From Neoceratodus forsteri (taxonomy: Eukaryota; Chordata; Ceratodontiformes; Ceratodontidae): a stretch of DNA of 64,000 bases. Location of the stretch: positions 167,603,501 to 167,667,500 of the forward strand of contig CM057456.1 of NCBI GenBank assembly GCA_016271365.2, read 5' to 3'. Within the stretch, counting starts at the first letter, position 1. Every line of letters starts with the position of its first letter. The notes below the pieces were generated by a model. It searched no databases and was not told the DNA's origin. It worked only from the letters and a program-made list of their open reading frames with translations. This document shows, one piece after another, positions 20,860-31,389 of the stretch. Both the position numbers and the translations under genes were made by a program.

Positions 20860-21160
20860 TCTCCCTCCGGCTACTGGTGGTTTGCTGCATTGTGTGAGGC
20901 ACTATGGAGATTTTGTGGGGATTGCATTGCACCAGAGAGGGGGTAGGAGACCTAACTGGAGCTAAAGTGGAGAACCAAACTGTAGGTAACTATATGTTAC
21001 TATATCTCTTTGTTGGGCCACTTTGTTGTATCCTCATCCTCTCATGATCTCACTTCACAGCATTTATGGTATGAGCCCAATCTCAGTGTGGGATTAGAAC
21101 CCACAACCATCTGGCCAACAGGCAGATATGCTACCAACTGACCCACACTGACAGCTGCTA
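20860..21160 (-). mobile_element. tRNA-derived SINE
   Basis: On the minus strand from about 21152 the sequence reads like a tRNA: TCAGTGTGGGTCAGTTGG (A-box-like) and GGTTGTGGGTTCTAATCCCA (T-arm and B box), with TCAGTGT and ACACTGA able to pair as an acceptor stem. The following 200 bp or so (20860-21070) would be the SINE body. The family is not identified. No intact tRNA gene is claimed: the anticodon arm is poor and there is a tail. Confidence 0.65.
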
Positions 21161-21739
21161 GCCAGTAGCCACAGTTTCACTTGAGACAAGAGACACAGTG
21201 ACAGATAAAAAATTCCTAAATGTTGGCAGCCTATCTTATCTCCAAAATAGTCTGGTCCTTTGTCATATATTTTGTTTTCACAGCATGTATAAATCCTATG
21301 TGCAACACAATTGATAATGTAAACATTTTATGGCAGAATTTTCTGGATTAAAGATGTATGCAGTGTCTGCTCCTTGATATTGATCAATAAGTTGTTTTAG
21401 TTTTGACAATTTGTTTTAAAGAAAATTAAAAGCTAATTATTTTAATACTGATCTTGGTTGTTTGTAACAAGTCAAAAAAGGTTTTAAAAGCAGCCAAACA
21501 GTGTTAAAACTACCCTTAAAATGCACCAGAATGCATCTAAAACCTATAAAACCTGATAGCTTCTGAGGGCCTAAGTGGCCTCAGATCCCCAGCCTATTTG
21601 TTGGGGGGGGGACGCGGTTCATGGGCAGAGACCCCTCACTTCTAAATTTAGCACTACACCACTGGTAGTCACTGAAGGAAAACCAAATTAGTTACCTTGG
21701 AAACTCAAAGGATCAGAGGTAACCTATTGTTTATGTTGA

Positions 21740-21970
21740 CATAATAAATGATCCAGAATTAATGGTTTCTTTAGATGTAGGTTTCAAACAGGATAATAGA
21801 GATATGAGAGGGACCCTCTATAGCTACATGGTAGCAGATTTAGAACTAAAAAAGAAAGCATTACTTCACACAGAGGGTGATTGGGTGTGGAATAGCCTCC
21901 CTCTTGAAGTGATTGCAAGTAAGAATAAAATGGGATTCAAAAATAGGCTGGGTCTGCTCCATTAACTCTA
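21740..21970 (+). pseudogene. LINE ORF2 C-terminal remnant
   Basis: The 67-codon frame 21762-21965 ends with KKKALLHTEGDWVWNSLPLE followed by VIASKNKMGFKNRL. Spacing and residues resemble the terminal FFTERVV.WN.LP.EVV...FK block of CR1-like ORF2. The rest of the element is absent. Confidence 0.5.
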
Positions 21971-22599
21971 GAATTAACTCTCTGTAACACATTTTTACAG
22001 TCTACAATGTCACCTTGCAGATGGGATTTAAAAATGTACAACTGTCTTGATCATAAGGTGACTTTATAGGAGTTTCAAAATGGCTGAACACGGACACAAA
22101 TGCATGCTGCACCTGCGTCTGCACCAATTCACTTGTCTCCAGGCTTCCATGTTGCTATTTTCAGAAGTTTGTATTCATTTACAATAAAAAGTCGCAATCT
22201 GCAGCAGAAAATGGACATAGTTGTGAGTTGCATCCCATGTGGTCATACTTGCATCTGTTTTTGGATGCAAACCATGAGCATTGTTCATAAGAATCACAGA
22301 AATGTATACAAGCACAGATAATCTACTAGAGCATTTAAAACGCAAGCCATTATTCAATGGTTGAAAGATATGATTTGTTTTTAAGTCTCTATCTAAGTGA
22401 ACTTTGAAGCTACTGATTGTCTAGCTAGTCACTACAAAATCTGGGAGAAAATTTCACATTTAAACAACGCTTTGAGTAAACCAAGTCCCACCATTAGTAG
22501 TTTTAGTTATAACCTGTCAACTGTAGACTCTTTCCACCACCGTTAAGCCATCTAATAGATGGTTTAATAGGTTTAGATGGATCTCTGCTAAAAAAAATA

Positions 22600-23175
22600 G
22601 GGGCAAGTGCATCTTGAATGGATCATTTTGAAAAAACTGCCCATTATGTTGAAAATTCGGGCTGAAAATCTCAAAAAATACACAAAGCTATTATGAAATT
22701 TGGACATTTTTCAACACAAACTCATAACTGTTGTATTTTCTGACATTTTGAACACACATTTCTAACACAACCTGTTTTTACACGAACATGACATGCTATT
22801 TTTCAAATACCACCCAAAATGTGTTTTTAAAGTTGTATTGTAAAATGATGTTTCGATAAATAACAGCTGTCTTACTCTTAACATAGTGTACAAAAACGTT
22901 TTAAAAAACTTGAGGTCAAAATCCTTAAAAAAACAAAGTTGTGAAGAAACACTGAAATGTTTAAATGTTTAATCTTAACTTTGCAGTTTCTTCACATTTT
23001 CAACCCACATTTCAAACAGTCTTTTTAACACCATCCCATGAACGTGGCAGGTGTCAATTTTCGAATCCTTCTCCAAAACCTGTTTTTGTAGTCATTCCAC
23101 AAAATCGCTTTTTGGGAATAAGGGATTTGATAAATGATTCTTGTCATGTTCATATGCTCGGGTACTAAATGATGG
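22600..23175 (+). repeat. Diverged copies of the 297-bp monomer
   Basis: Blocks such as atgttgaaaattcgggctga (22650), tttcaaataccacccaaaatgtg (22801) and a second set at 22905-23110 (cattttcaacccacatttc, gaatccttctccaaaacc) repeat at about 300-bp spacing and match the layout of the 19.6-20.4 kb monomers with strong divergence. Confidence 0.6.
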
Positions 23176-23235
23176 CAATTGTTTCCTGTGGAAGATGTTC
23201 TGTATGTGAGAATACCAGCAAAAAGAGTATATATT

Positions 23236-23371
23236 AAAGAGCTGCTGATGCCTCAAATAAAACTTTGAAAAACATAATCGTTAAGTACAATTCAGTCTGC
23301 ATTCCAAATATATTCTATAGATTTCTTCTCTCCATTATGTATTACTGAAGAAATGTGCATGAATACATTGG
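23236..23371. mobile_element. Truncated copy of the TTAA MITE
   Basis: Starts after TTAA with agagctgctgatgcctcaaa and follows the left half of 14543-14680 closely (aacataatcgttaagtacaa, then the ctgaagaaatgtgc block). Ends near 23371 without its right half. Confidence 0.7.
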
Positions 23372-23739
23372 CCCAGATATTCAAAAGATTGCACCATGCG
23401 CAACCCACTGATGCGCCCCGGCGTGATATTCAAAGAGGAAAAGTGCACGGCACCAAATCCTGATCCGCCGGGCGCATGAGTAATGTATGCAGTTACAGGT
23501 GGGGGCGTGCCCATGCATACTCTGCACAGCCCAATATTCAGCCTGGGATGTGCAGAGCTATGCATGCGCAACCCCTACCTGCACCAGCAAAAAGTTGATC
23601 CAAAAAAAAAAAGGAACAACTGATGGCCACCCTCAGGTGAGCTGCTGCATTGCAGGGCGCAACACAGCAGCTGCCACCTGTGACCCGAGCTCCGGCTGCA
23701 CCTGGCGGCGGCCCTCCCATGCCAGATCACAGGCATTTG

Positions 23740-24000
23740 TAATATGATAAAGGTGAATAATTTCCAATATCCCCGGTGGTCCAGTGGACTGCCATCTGCC
23801 CGATTGCGGGCATTTGTAAATAAAGAAGGATTAATTTCCAATATCCCTGGTGGAGCAGTGGACCGCTATCTGCCTGATCGCGGGCATTTGTAAATAAAGA
23901 TGGATTAATTTCCAATATCCCTGGTGGTCCAGTGGACGCTATCTGCCCGATTGCGGGCACTTGTAAACAAAAAAATATGTCCAATATCCCTGGTGGTCTA
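23740..24000 (+). repeat. 74-bp minisatellite, about 4 units
   Basis: The block ccaatatccc starts at 23764, 23838, 23912 and 23981 (periods 74, 74, 69). Each unit also has a ggtggtccagtggac variant, a ctgcccgat variant and gcgggcatttgtaa. No reading frame of interest. Confidence 0.88.
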
Positions 24001-24389
24001 GGGGAACCCCCCTCCCCACCTGCCCACTGAGCCCCACTGACCCGCTCCTCCCTGGTCAGCTGGAGGGTGACAGAGCTCCACCCGCCTGCATCCCACTGCC
24101 CGCGCCGACCCGTTGGTAGGGCTATGTAGCCCGATGGTCCTGGCGTGACTGAGCCAATGAGTGCAGCCCATACCATACTACATTCCAGATATGTGAATGG
24201 GATCATTTGTAAAAGTAAAAAGTTGCCATTTTTTCTCCTCACACTTTGCTGCGGCCTAATGATCATTCCCATGCTCCTTACAGTAACAGCCACCATAAGT
24301 AAATTAACTGATCATGTAAAAAAAGTGAAATACAAAGCAGCCTGTAAGTGAAACAAAAATACCTCTTTCAACCCTACACATAGCAACAA

Positions 24390-24700
24390 ACAGGCAGCAA
24401 GCAAAGCAGTGGTAGCTTACCGTAACTGTATACTGCAAATGGAAGCCTGCTGCCTAGCACAATTCACTGCCACCTCCTAGCTTCAATTCCTCATAAAAAA
24501 TGAACACCTGAATGTAATAAATCACAGCAAGTCAAACATAAAAAGAAACATACCCCTGTGAAAGTTGCACGCCATAACCATGCAACCCCACATATGCAGG
24601 CAAAGCAAAGGAAGCTTGGCAAAATCGTGAACTGCAGAAAGAAGCCTGCTGCCAGATGCACTCCACTGCCACCTCTTAACTGCAACTGCGGCCTCCTCCT
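24390..24700. repeat. Approximately 199-bp tandem duplication
   Basis: The block gaagcctgctgcc followed by a variant of cactccactgccacctc occurs at 24442 and again at 24641. The preceding gcaaagca and agctt landmarks are also duplicated. Function unknown. Confidence 0.65.
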
Positions 24701-25195
24701 TCACAAAACAAAATGCTGGCAGCCTTAGTCGGAAGTCAAATAAATGTCAACTGCACACAAATGCACTCCTTAACACTGATCCTGAGCACTGAAACTGGAG
24801 AAATAGTATTTTAAAATCAGGTACCTTTCTCCATCCGTAGCACAACTGCACCTGAGCTCTGCAGGTTGCTTGCAGCATAAAAGTAAATATGAACCTGACA
24901 AACCCAAAAACCTTTGCAGGAAATATTCCTACTCAGTCCCCATGTAGATTGGTGATAGTGAAATGGAGACCTTAGCGCACTTCACACACAGTGCAACTCA
25001 CCCTCAGGCACAACATAATTGAGACAGACATGTAGTCCAGCATACACTCACATCTCTTAGAATGGATATTTCTTTTTTATCTCAGTGCAGCTTCCATAGG
25101 TGGCAAAATCGTCAGTTTGGAACATTAAACATAAGTAAACAAGTTAGAATTTGGACGTTTTCAGCAGCAGACATTTTATAGCAGCAGCGTTACCA

Positions 25196-26584
25196 CATCA
25201 TTAGCCAGCAAAATGAGGACACAAACGCAGATGAGGCAACAAGGATGGAAGTTTAAAATGAAGGTATACCTGAACAAGTATCACCCACCATCATAGGTGA
25301 GCCTCCTCAGATAGCAGGAGCCAGTGTTCAAATCAGTGAGCCAGAGGAACCCAGCACAAGTAGCACAGTAAATATAAACAGCAGACATGCTTTACTAACT
25401 TAGGAGGAAGTGGCACAAATAGAGAAGGAGCGTCAAGAGAAAAACACCCTAAAGACAACCTCCTGGGCTGTCAATGTGCTGACTGACTGGTGCAGACTTA
25501 AAGGGGTACAGCCTGATTTTAAATCTATCCCAGACAGTGAGCTAAATAGTCTTTTAAGAGAATTATATGCAAGTATGAGGAACAGTTCAGGCAAAGAATA
25601 TACAGTCAACAGCCTCTGCAGCATAAGAGCAGGCATAAGTCATTTTTTGACATCAGCCCCAATTAGCAGAAAAGTCAATATCATAACAGACCCTGCATAT
25701 AAGAGTTCTAGCAATGTATTTATATCTGTTTTAAAAAAAGTACAGAAAGCAGCAAAAGAACACAGCAACACATCATCCAGCTCTATCCAAAGCAGATTTA
25801 ATTAAGCTTAGAAATTCCCCAGCCTTGAACCCCAACACAGCTCCCAGTCTGTTGCGGAAAGTGTGGACAGACATACAGCTCATGATGGCCAGGCGTGGCA
25901 GAGAGGGCCTACGTCAGTTAAAACCAACCAGTTTTAAACTCCTGCAAGATAAAAATGGACAGGAATATGTCTCACTTGCATTCAATGAGCACACAAAAAA
26001 TCACGGGGACCACACTGAGCAGGGTAATGACAACGACAGGAGCTTCATATGGGCCTGATCTGGTGACCCACTATGCCGTGTGGGAAGCTTCAAAAAGTAT
26101 GTGAGCAAGCTAGATTCTAAGTCACCTGCTTTTTTATGCATCCAAGACGCATGTTACAGCACTTCCTCGATACTGAACCAACATGGTACACAAAGGAGTC
26201 ACTTGGAGTAAACTACTTGTCTACAGTGATGACAAGACTCAGCAAAGAGGCTGGACTGTCCCAACAATACACCAACCATTCGCTCAGGGCCACCACAGTG
26301 CAACTCCTTTCAGATGATGGTTTGGACAGTCGTGAGATAATGGCAGTAACAGGGCATCATAACGAAGCCAGCTTATGGAGCTATTGGTCAGCAAGCATGG
26401 ATGACCGTAAAAAATGGTGTGATGTCTTGTCTGGTGGAGAACAGTCAAAGCCCAGATAACCAATGCAACAGAAAGATGCCAATACAGCTCCACAAGTCAC
26501 AAATGATCTGCACAGTCAGAGTCAACTGGGACCCTTTAACCTACCAAACTGTGTATTTAATGCACCCATGAATTTCATAAACTA
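25196..26584 (+). pseudogene. Crypton-type tyrosine recombinase (DUF3504-like), decayed
   Basis: Coding similarity runs from about 25196 (QQNEDTNADEA) to a final stop near 26584 (FNLPNCVFNAPMNFIN). The 25410-25805 frame gives KTTSWAVNVLTDWCRLKG, LNSLLRELYASMR and YTVNSLCSIRAGISHFL, the N-terminal core-binding part. After a frameshift, 25825-26058 gives LLRKVWTDIQLMMARRGREG with the first catalytic Arg. After a stop and a second shift, 26136-26459 gives WYTKESLGVN and YTNHSLRATT (His48, Arg51 of that frame), TGHHNEASLW (His74) and SYW (Tyr83), so an R-H-R-H-Y set is still recognisable. In-frame stops lie near 25253, 25398, 26057 and 26459. Cryptons are DNA transposons using tyrosine recombinases. 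Related domesticated vertebrate genes exist (KIAA1958, ZMYM and QRICH1 families), so a gene-derived pseudogene is an alternative. Confidence 0.85.
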
Positions 26585-27150
26585 AAGCAAGTAACTTTGA
26601 GAGACCGGTAAGACATTGCTTCTGATAGAATTTGATGTATGTTAATATCCAAAATGGGACGGGGTATGGGAGTTGACATGATTACAGGTCACAGTTAGTG
26701 TAATACTGTATTTGAGATGCCCAGTTATACTGTTCATCATAAGTAAGAAAAGAACTAATGTAATGTCTCCTTCCCTGTTTCCACTTTATGTCTCCACAAC
26801 AAAATAACATCACAACATAACATGAGACATCTCCGTGTCAAGTAACCGAATTTAGCGGTCTTCTTACCAGCCAAACATTTGTGGGTTTTTTCCAGGAAAT
26901 AATTAGTTAAGTCACGTGTGTTTTAAAAATTAATAGCAAGTGCTGATCTGTTTATTCTGTGTAGGTTAAACAGCTAGTCTAACACACTATATTCTACATA
27001 TTAGTTAGTGCACAATATAAATGCAACATTAAGTCTAGTGTTGTTTTATCTAACCAAAACCCAATTTTTGGGACTATTTTTCTTCCACGCTTTAAATAAA
27101 CAATATGTTTAAATATTATAAACTGTTATCTCTTGACTTTTTTTAGTTCA
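26585..27150. other. No recognised feature
   Basis: AT-rich sequence downstream of the recombinase remnant. It may include the 3' flank of the Crypton element, but no terminal signature can be recognised. Confidence 0.4.
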
Positions 27151-27152
27151 GC

Positions 27153-27306
27153 TATTTTATGAGTGCAATAAGACACACTGGGGTGTGCATTACAGTGTGA
27201 TAACTGCACTCCTAGGGGCATAGTTAGGCCTTCGCCCTCATGCCTAACTATGCCCCCTAGGAGTGCAGTTATCACACTCCGTCGTGTCTTATTGCATTAG
27301 TAAAAT
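27153..27306. mobile_element. Long hairpin, MITE-like
   Basis: The arms pair over about 60 bp: gtgataactgcactcctagg with cctaggagtgcagttatcac, extended inward by gcatagttaggc/gcctaactatgc and outward by tgcaataagacac/gtgtcttattgca. The loop is only about a dozen bases (cttcgccctcat). The left arm has a small extra segment. Near-perfect arms suggest a young foldback or MITE. Confidence 0.8.
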
Positions 27307-27309
27307 GTC

Positions 27310-28690
27310 CCTTTAATTTTATAAGCAGTTTTTTATTTTTAAACACATTTTTAAATAAGTAAAAATGTAAGAGAATCTGTGCTTTTAACGTAAAATAGTT
27401 CTTCTGCCTATTGGTGCTAGATTAAAGTAGTGTTATTCAGTGTGTGCCTCCCTGCCAACTTAAGCTTCATATTCCCCTGCCAGCCACAACAATTCACAAA
27501 TGCTGTTTTTCTCATTCTAAATATGACACATTAGCCCCCTTATTTTATTTCATTCTCCTCACTCTGTAGGCAAAACTAAAAGAAAGCCATAACAGAGGCT
27601 TCTCAGTTCCCCAGTGCTGCAAGCATGAGCTTGGTTCAAAACTGCAACACACACTGACAGCATCATGAACTGCTCACTCTGTCCCAAAAAATAAACAGCA
27701 GGGTGACTCATTTACCACCTTTTCTCTTTGTTTATAAAGTATCATTGCTTACTTTCCTCATTCTGTTTTTTTTCCCTTAGTGTTTCCCCACATTCAAGAA
27801 GTGGAATGTTTCTCATGGAATGTTTACCATAGAATACAGGGATTCAAAATTCTGCTCAGTTCTACGAGCAGAATGTTCCTCTACTAACATACTGTACACA
27901 CAGGAGCCAGATACTCAATTATCTCACTTGTCAGGGAAAGTAGAAGAGATTTCCCTGATGAGCAGGTAAAGATAGAAGGGGAATTTTTCACTGTTAGCAA
28001 ACAAACAATTGTAATGAAAGCTATAAACAATACTTAATGTGCCAATTTGTTTATGTGTATAATGAGAGTGTGACAATATGCTAAACAACATTTAATTAAT
28101 TTGTTTTATTTTATATGTAAGATAATTTTAATTTTAGGGCCTAGTTGAAGGTTTCTACAGTGTAAAGGTAGCAGCCATGTTTGTGGTGGAAGATCAGTTC
28201 TGGTTGTAGGGAGACTGACGGAAGATAGTTCTGATTGTAGGAGGACTGATCTGCTCATTGTGTAATGTGGTTTAGGACCAGGATGACTGTGCATATACAG
28301 AGAATTAATGTACAGTCAGCTGATCTGTCTTGGCCAATGAGATTTCTAGCTTTTTTCTTACCATTTTATAATGAATGTTTCTGCCCCCTTTTAGACCTGG
28401 TTCCTTTTTGCCTCTCCCCCACATACTTATATGCAGATTCAGTTTATAGAACATAAAAACATGTTTTTTAGTACACACATCTATTCCTGAGCCCCTAAGG
28501 CAGTGAGTGCCAACTTCAAACTGAGTAGCAAATGCCTGACATCAGTAATATGCAAATGTATAACAATGTGAGATGTACATTGTATCAAAATAGTACATAT
28601 GTTCCTAATAAGAGTAGAATGTGTTAGCACAGGATTTATGTTGGCAGAATGTTCAAGCCCAAATTATTTTCAGAACTTTCTTGGGAAATT
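27310..28690. other. No recognised feature
   Basis: AT-rich sequence with short unrelated open frames. No domains or clear repeats were recognised. Confidence 0.45.
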
Positions 28691-29389
28691 AGGGTTAGTC
28701 TGGAAGTTCACAGAGAAGTAAGATTTTTCTTCGATGATGGTTTGGTATAGGCATTATGGAGTTGTCTGTAACACCTCAGATCAGAGAGGGAGGCACATGT
28801 CTTTTATAGGAGCCAGGCATAGTCACAGGCCTTACCCAGGTGAATGATTTCTGCTGAAATCCATGGTAGGTGAAACCCCCAGATGCAGGATTAATGACAT
28901 GGGACATGATTATTCCAGACTCTGTAAATTTGGATTTGAAGAGGCAGAGAACCTCATCCATGTCAGTGAACTTACAGAGGGGACACCAGTCAATATTACC
29001 AAGGTCATCAAAAAGGGTGGCTAAGTTGAAAGACCTGATTGTTGTAGCCCAGATGAACCTTTTTAGGAATTTGGGGTGGTGGATGTTCCTGTAGATGATC
29101 CAGAGATCACTGAAGACATCCAGCAGAGTGCCAGAAAAGACACATCTGTTGGGAATAGGAAGAGAGCACCCAGTCTAACAAGGAGTTATTGGAGGTGTGA
29201 TGGTTGAGATGGGTGGACTCAGTGATGAGCTGAGTAAGATAAATGACCTCAATGGAACTGATAATAAAGGAGGAGAAAGGGTAGAACCAATTAAGGTTAA
29301 ATTCCTTGAGAATCAGTAGCTCAGCAGAGGAGATGAGAGAAGAAAGGAAGAGAACAGAAGGTGAAATGGAATCAGATATTGATTTAGGG

Positions 29390-30903
29390 CAGGGGTTCTC
29401 AAATGGTGAGGCCAGCCTCCCTGGGAAGGCCCCATCCTGTTCAAGGGGAGGCTCAAGCAAGTCTGAAAAAGTACTGTATTTAAATGTTTATATATTTTGT
29501 GTGAAGAGATGATGCAAACTGAAAGAGGATAATAGTAGGTGAATTTAATGTATTTATTTACTAATAGGTGACAAGGGAAAGTGAATGAGCCAAGGCTCAT
29601 TTTAGGTGTACCTGGGGAAGGGTAGGGAGTGAATACATTTCAAAAGGTAACTGCAAAACAATCAAGAAATACACAACCAACAACAGTGCAAACAAATATG
29701 AACAATAAACTAATAATAAGTGGGGGTAATTGATCAATTTGTAGCCTGATGGCAGAACAGCCCAAATACAAGGGTTGAGCATAGAAGTGCTAAGAGCAAC
29801 AGCAGGAAGGAGCAAAGTAATCCCTGAGAAGTTGCTTAGGAGCAGGGAAGGACTGGGAGAGGCAACGTATGTAGGAAGGTTATTTCATATAGAGAGTAAA
29901 CACAGAAAGTAGTCTGACCCATGAAGGTACTGCAACAAGGGGTAACAATGGTTCAAGAATGAAAATAGAGGCTGGACCAGTGGCGCTGATGGTTGAGGCG
30001 CTGGATGCCACACCCTGCGCCACACCAGTGACCCAAGTTCGTGAGCGAGCTAGGGTGCCGGGGGTCGGTAGGGGAGAGTCAGGATTGAGCGGCCATCAGG
30101 CAGCTCTCCTCTCCGGGGGGTGAGCGAGGTGCACCAGCGACTCCAGGTGGAAATCAGGAGCGCTGCAGTGTGTTGGGCTACACATAGTCTGCGTGGCTGA
30201 TGCAGGCAGGATTGCCATGCACCATTGCATCAGGGGTGTCCATGCAAGGGGGGGCACACAAAACAAGGAAAAACCAGCACTGTGGATCAGGCGACAGCAC
30301 CTGTCCTCCGTGCCCTACACCAGGTTCCCTCAACTGGCCTTTCAGTTCCCCCATGGCCCCTCATCCACAGCCGGAAACTGCCTTATTAAGTGTGCCCAAA
30401 GAGGAGGGGTGATCCACCTTGGATGGGTTAAACTGGGGGTGCTAGCTACCGAGAGGGGGGAGGGAGGGAGGAGGCACAGTTTGAAGATCTTCAGGCAGGA
30501 CAAGGACAAGGACAGGATGCCTGAGAGATGACCATGGGGTCATGACGGGAGTGAAATAAAGTAAAAGAATGAAAATGGCAGAGTACGTAGGTTGGCCTGT
30601 AGGGGTTAGGGGGAGTTACAATAAGCTGAATAATAATATTTGTTTATTTTATTTATTTGTTATTCAGATAACACCTTTGAGCAAAGGATCTTTTTTTGAA
30701 AGGTTCCATGGCAGTATAAGACAAAGAACTGAATGTGAGCCGAGTACTCGAAGGGGTTTCAATTTATTCATGGAGTATTGCGCAAAGTACAGTATGTTAT
30801 TTTTCTTTGGGGAGGCCCAAGATTATTTCAAATTTTGGGGGAGGCTCAAAATCTTTTCCATGGATTTGGGCAGACTCATTGTGGCAAAGTCTGAGAACTA
30901 TTG
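29390..30903. mobile_element. hAT-like non-autonomous element with 8-bp target duplication
   Basis: Flanked by identical 8-bp sequences, atttaggg, at 29382-29389 and 30904-30911. The left end reads caggggttctcaaa and the right end, read inversely, caatagttctcagac, a diverged terminal inverted repeat of the type seen in Charlie/Tip100-like hAT elements. Both subterminal regions contain gggaggc motifs (ggggaggctcaag, gggggaggctcaaa). No transposase frame. Without its own nested insert the element would be about 0.9 kb. It sits inside the LINE endonuclease remnant. Confidence 0.85.
29967..30564 (+). mobile_element. SINE-like retroposed insert with 12-bp target duplication
   Basis: A 598-bp insert between perfect 12-bp repeats, aagaatgaaaat, at 29955-29966 and 30565-30576. 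It is GC-rich compared with its surroundings, ends with an A-rich gaaataaagtaaa, and begins agaggctggaccagtgg. The head contains tggttgaggcgctgg, resembling a tRNA D-arm/A box, and aagttcgtgagc, a weak B-box-like stretch. Retroposition is well supported; the tRNA origin less so. Frames in it are coincidental. Confidence 0.75.
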
Positions 30904-31389
30904 ATTTAGGGAATAGATATTTGCCACCAACACATATAAGAGAGTAGGGGAGAGTAAGTCAACAGGGGAGAAGTTCATGTGAGTAACATCACAAGTGAGA
31001 CTGAGTTTACAATAGATAGCAACACTCCCTCCATGTTTACCATGGTTTTGTCTATGAATCACATAATCTGGAATGGCAGTCTCACATCACTGACCCCAGA
31101 GGAGAGCCATGATTCAGTAACAATCAGGATGTTGTCTTTGACTCAGTTGCCTTCTGGTAAAGCAAACAAATAAATAAAGCTATGATAACTCTTCAGGACA
31201 AGCTTGTCAACATGAGCCCGAGAGCTCTTCTCCCTTTGCTCTAACATCAACACCTGTATGTTAAAATATTTAAGCTCATTTAAAAAATAAGGGGCACATG
31301 ACCTCTGCAAAGTCACTGTGCATGCACAGACTGGTGCCAGGGAGTTACTCCCTGCTGCCACAGCCAGATTGTTGATCTCTACTGTGGTG

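Larger units (their letters stand above)
28690..31380 (-). pseudogene. LINE endonuclease-region remnant (L2/Jockey-like), interrupted
   Basis: On the minus strand around 31060-31140 the translation reads DNILIVTESWLSSGVSDVRL, the conserved ESWL block of LINE apurinic-type endonucleases. Further 3', after a nested insertion (29390-30903), the 29107-29389 part gives ELLILKEFNLNW (normally GDFN), then QLITESTHLNHH and NSLLDWVLSSYS, which are consecutive endonuclease blocks. Decayed linker-like sequence continues to about 28690. Many stops. The endonuclease nicks target DNA to prime reverse transcription. The RT part is not present here. L2-type is my best guess from spacing. Confidence 0.7.

Noticed and set aside
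21080..21155. A functional tRNA gene
   Set aside because: Acceptor and T-arm are tRNA-like but the anticodon arm is irregular and a SINE-type body follows; called as SINE instead.
23360..24140. CRISPR-like array at the 74-bp repeats
   Set aside because: Repeats are contiguous with no unique spacers, and the genome is eukaryotic.
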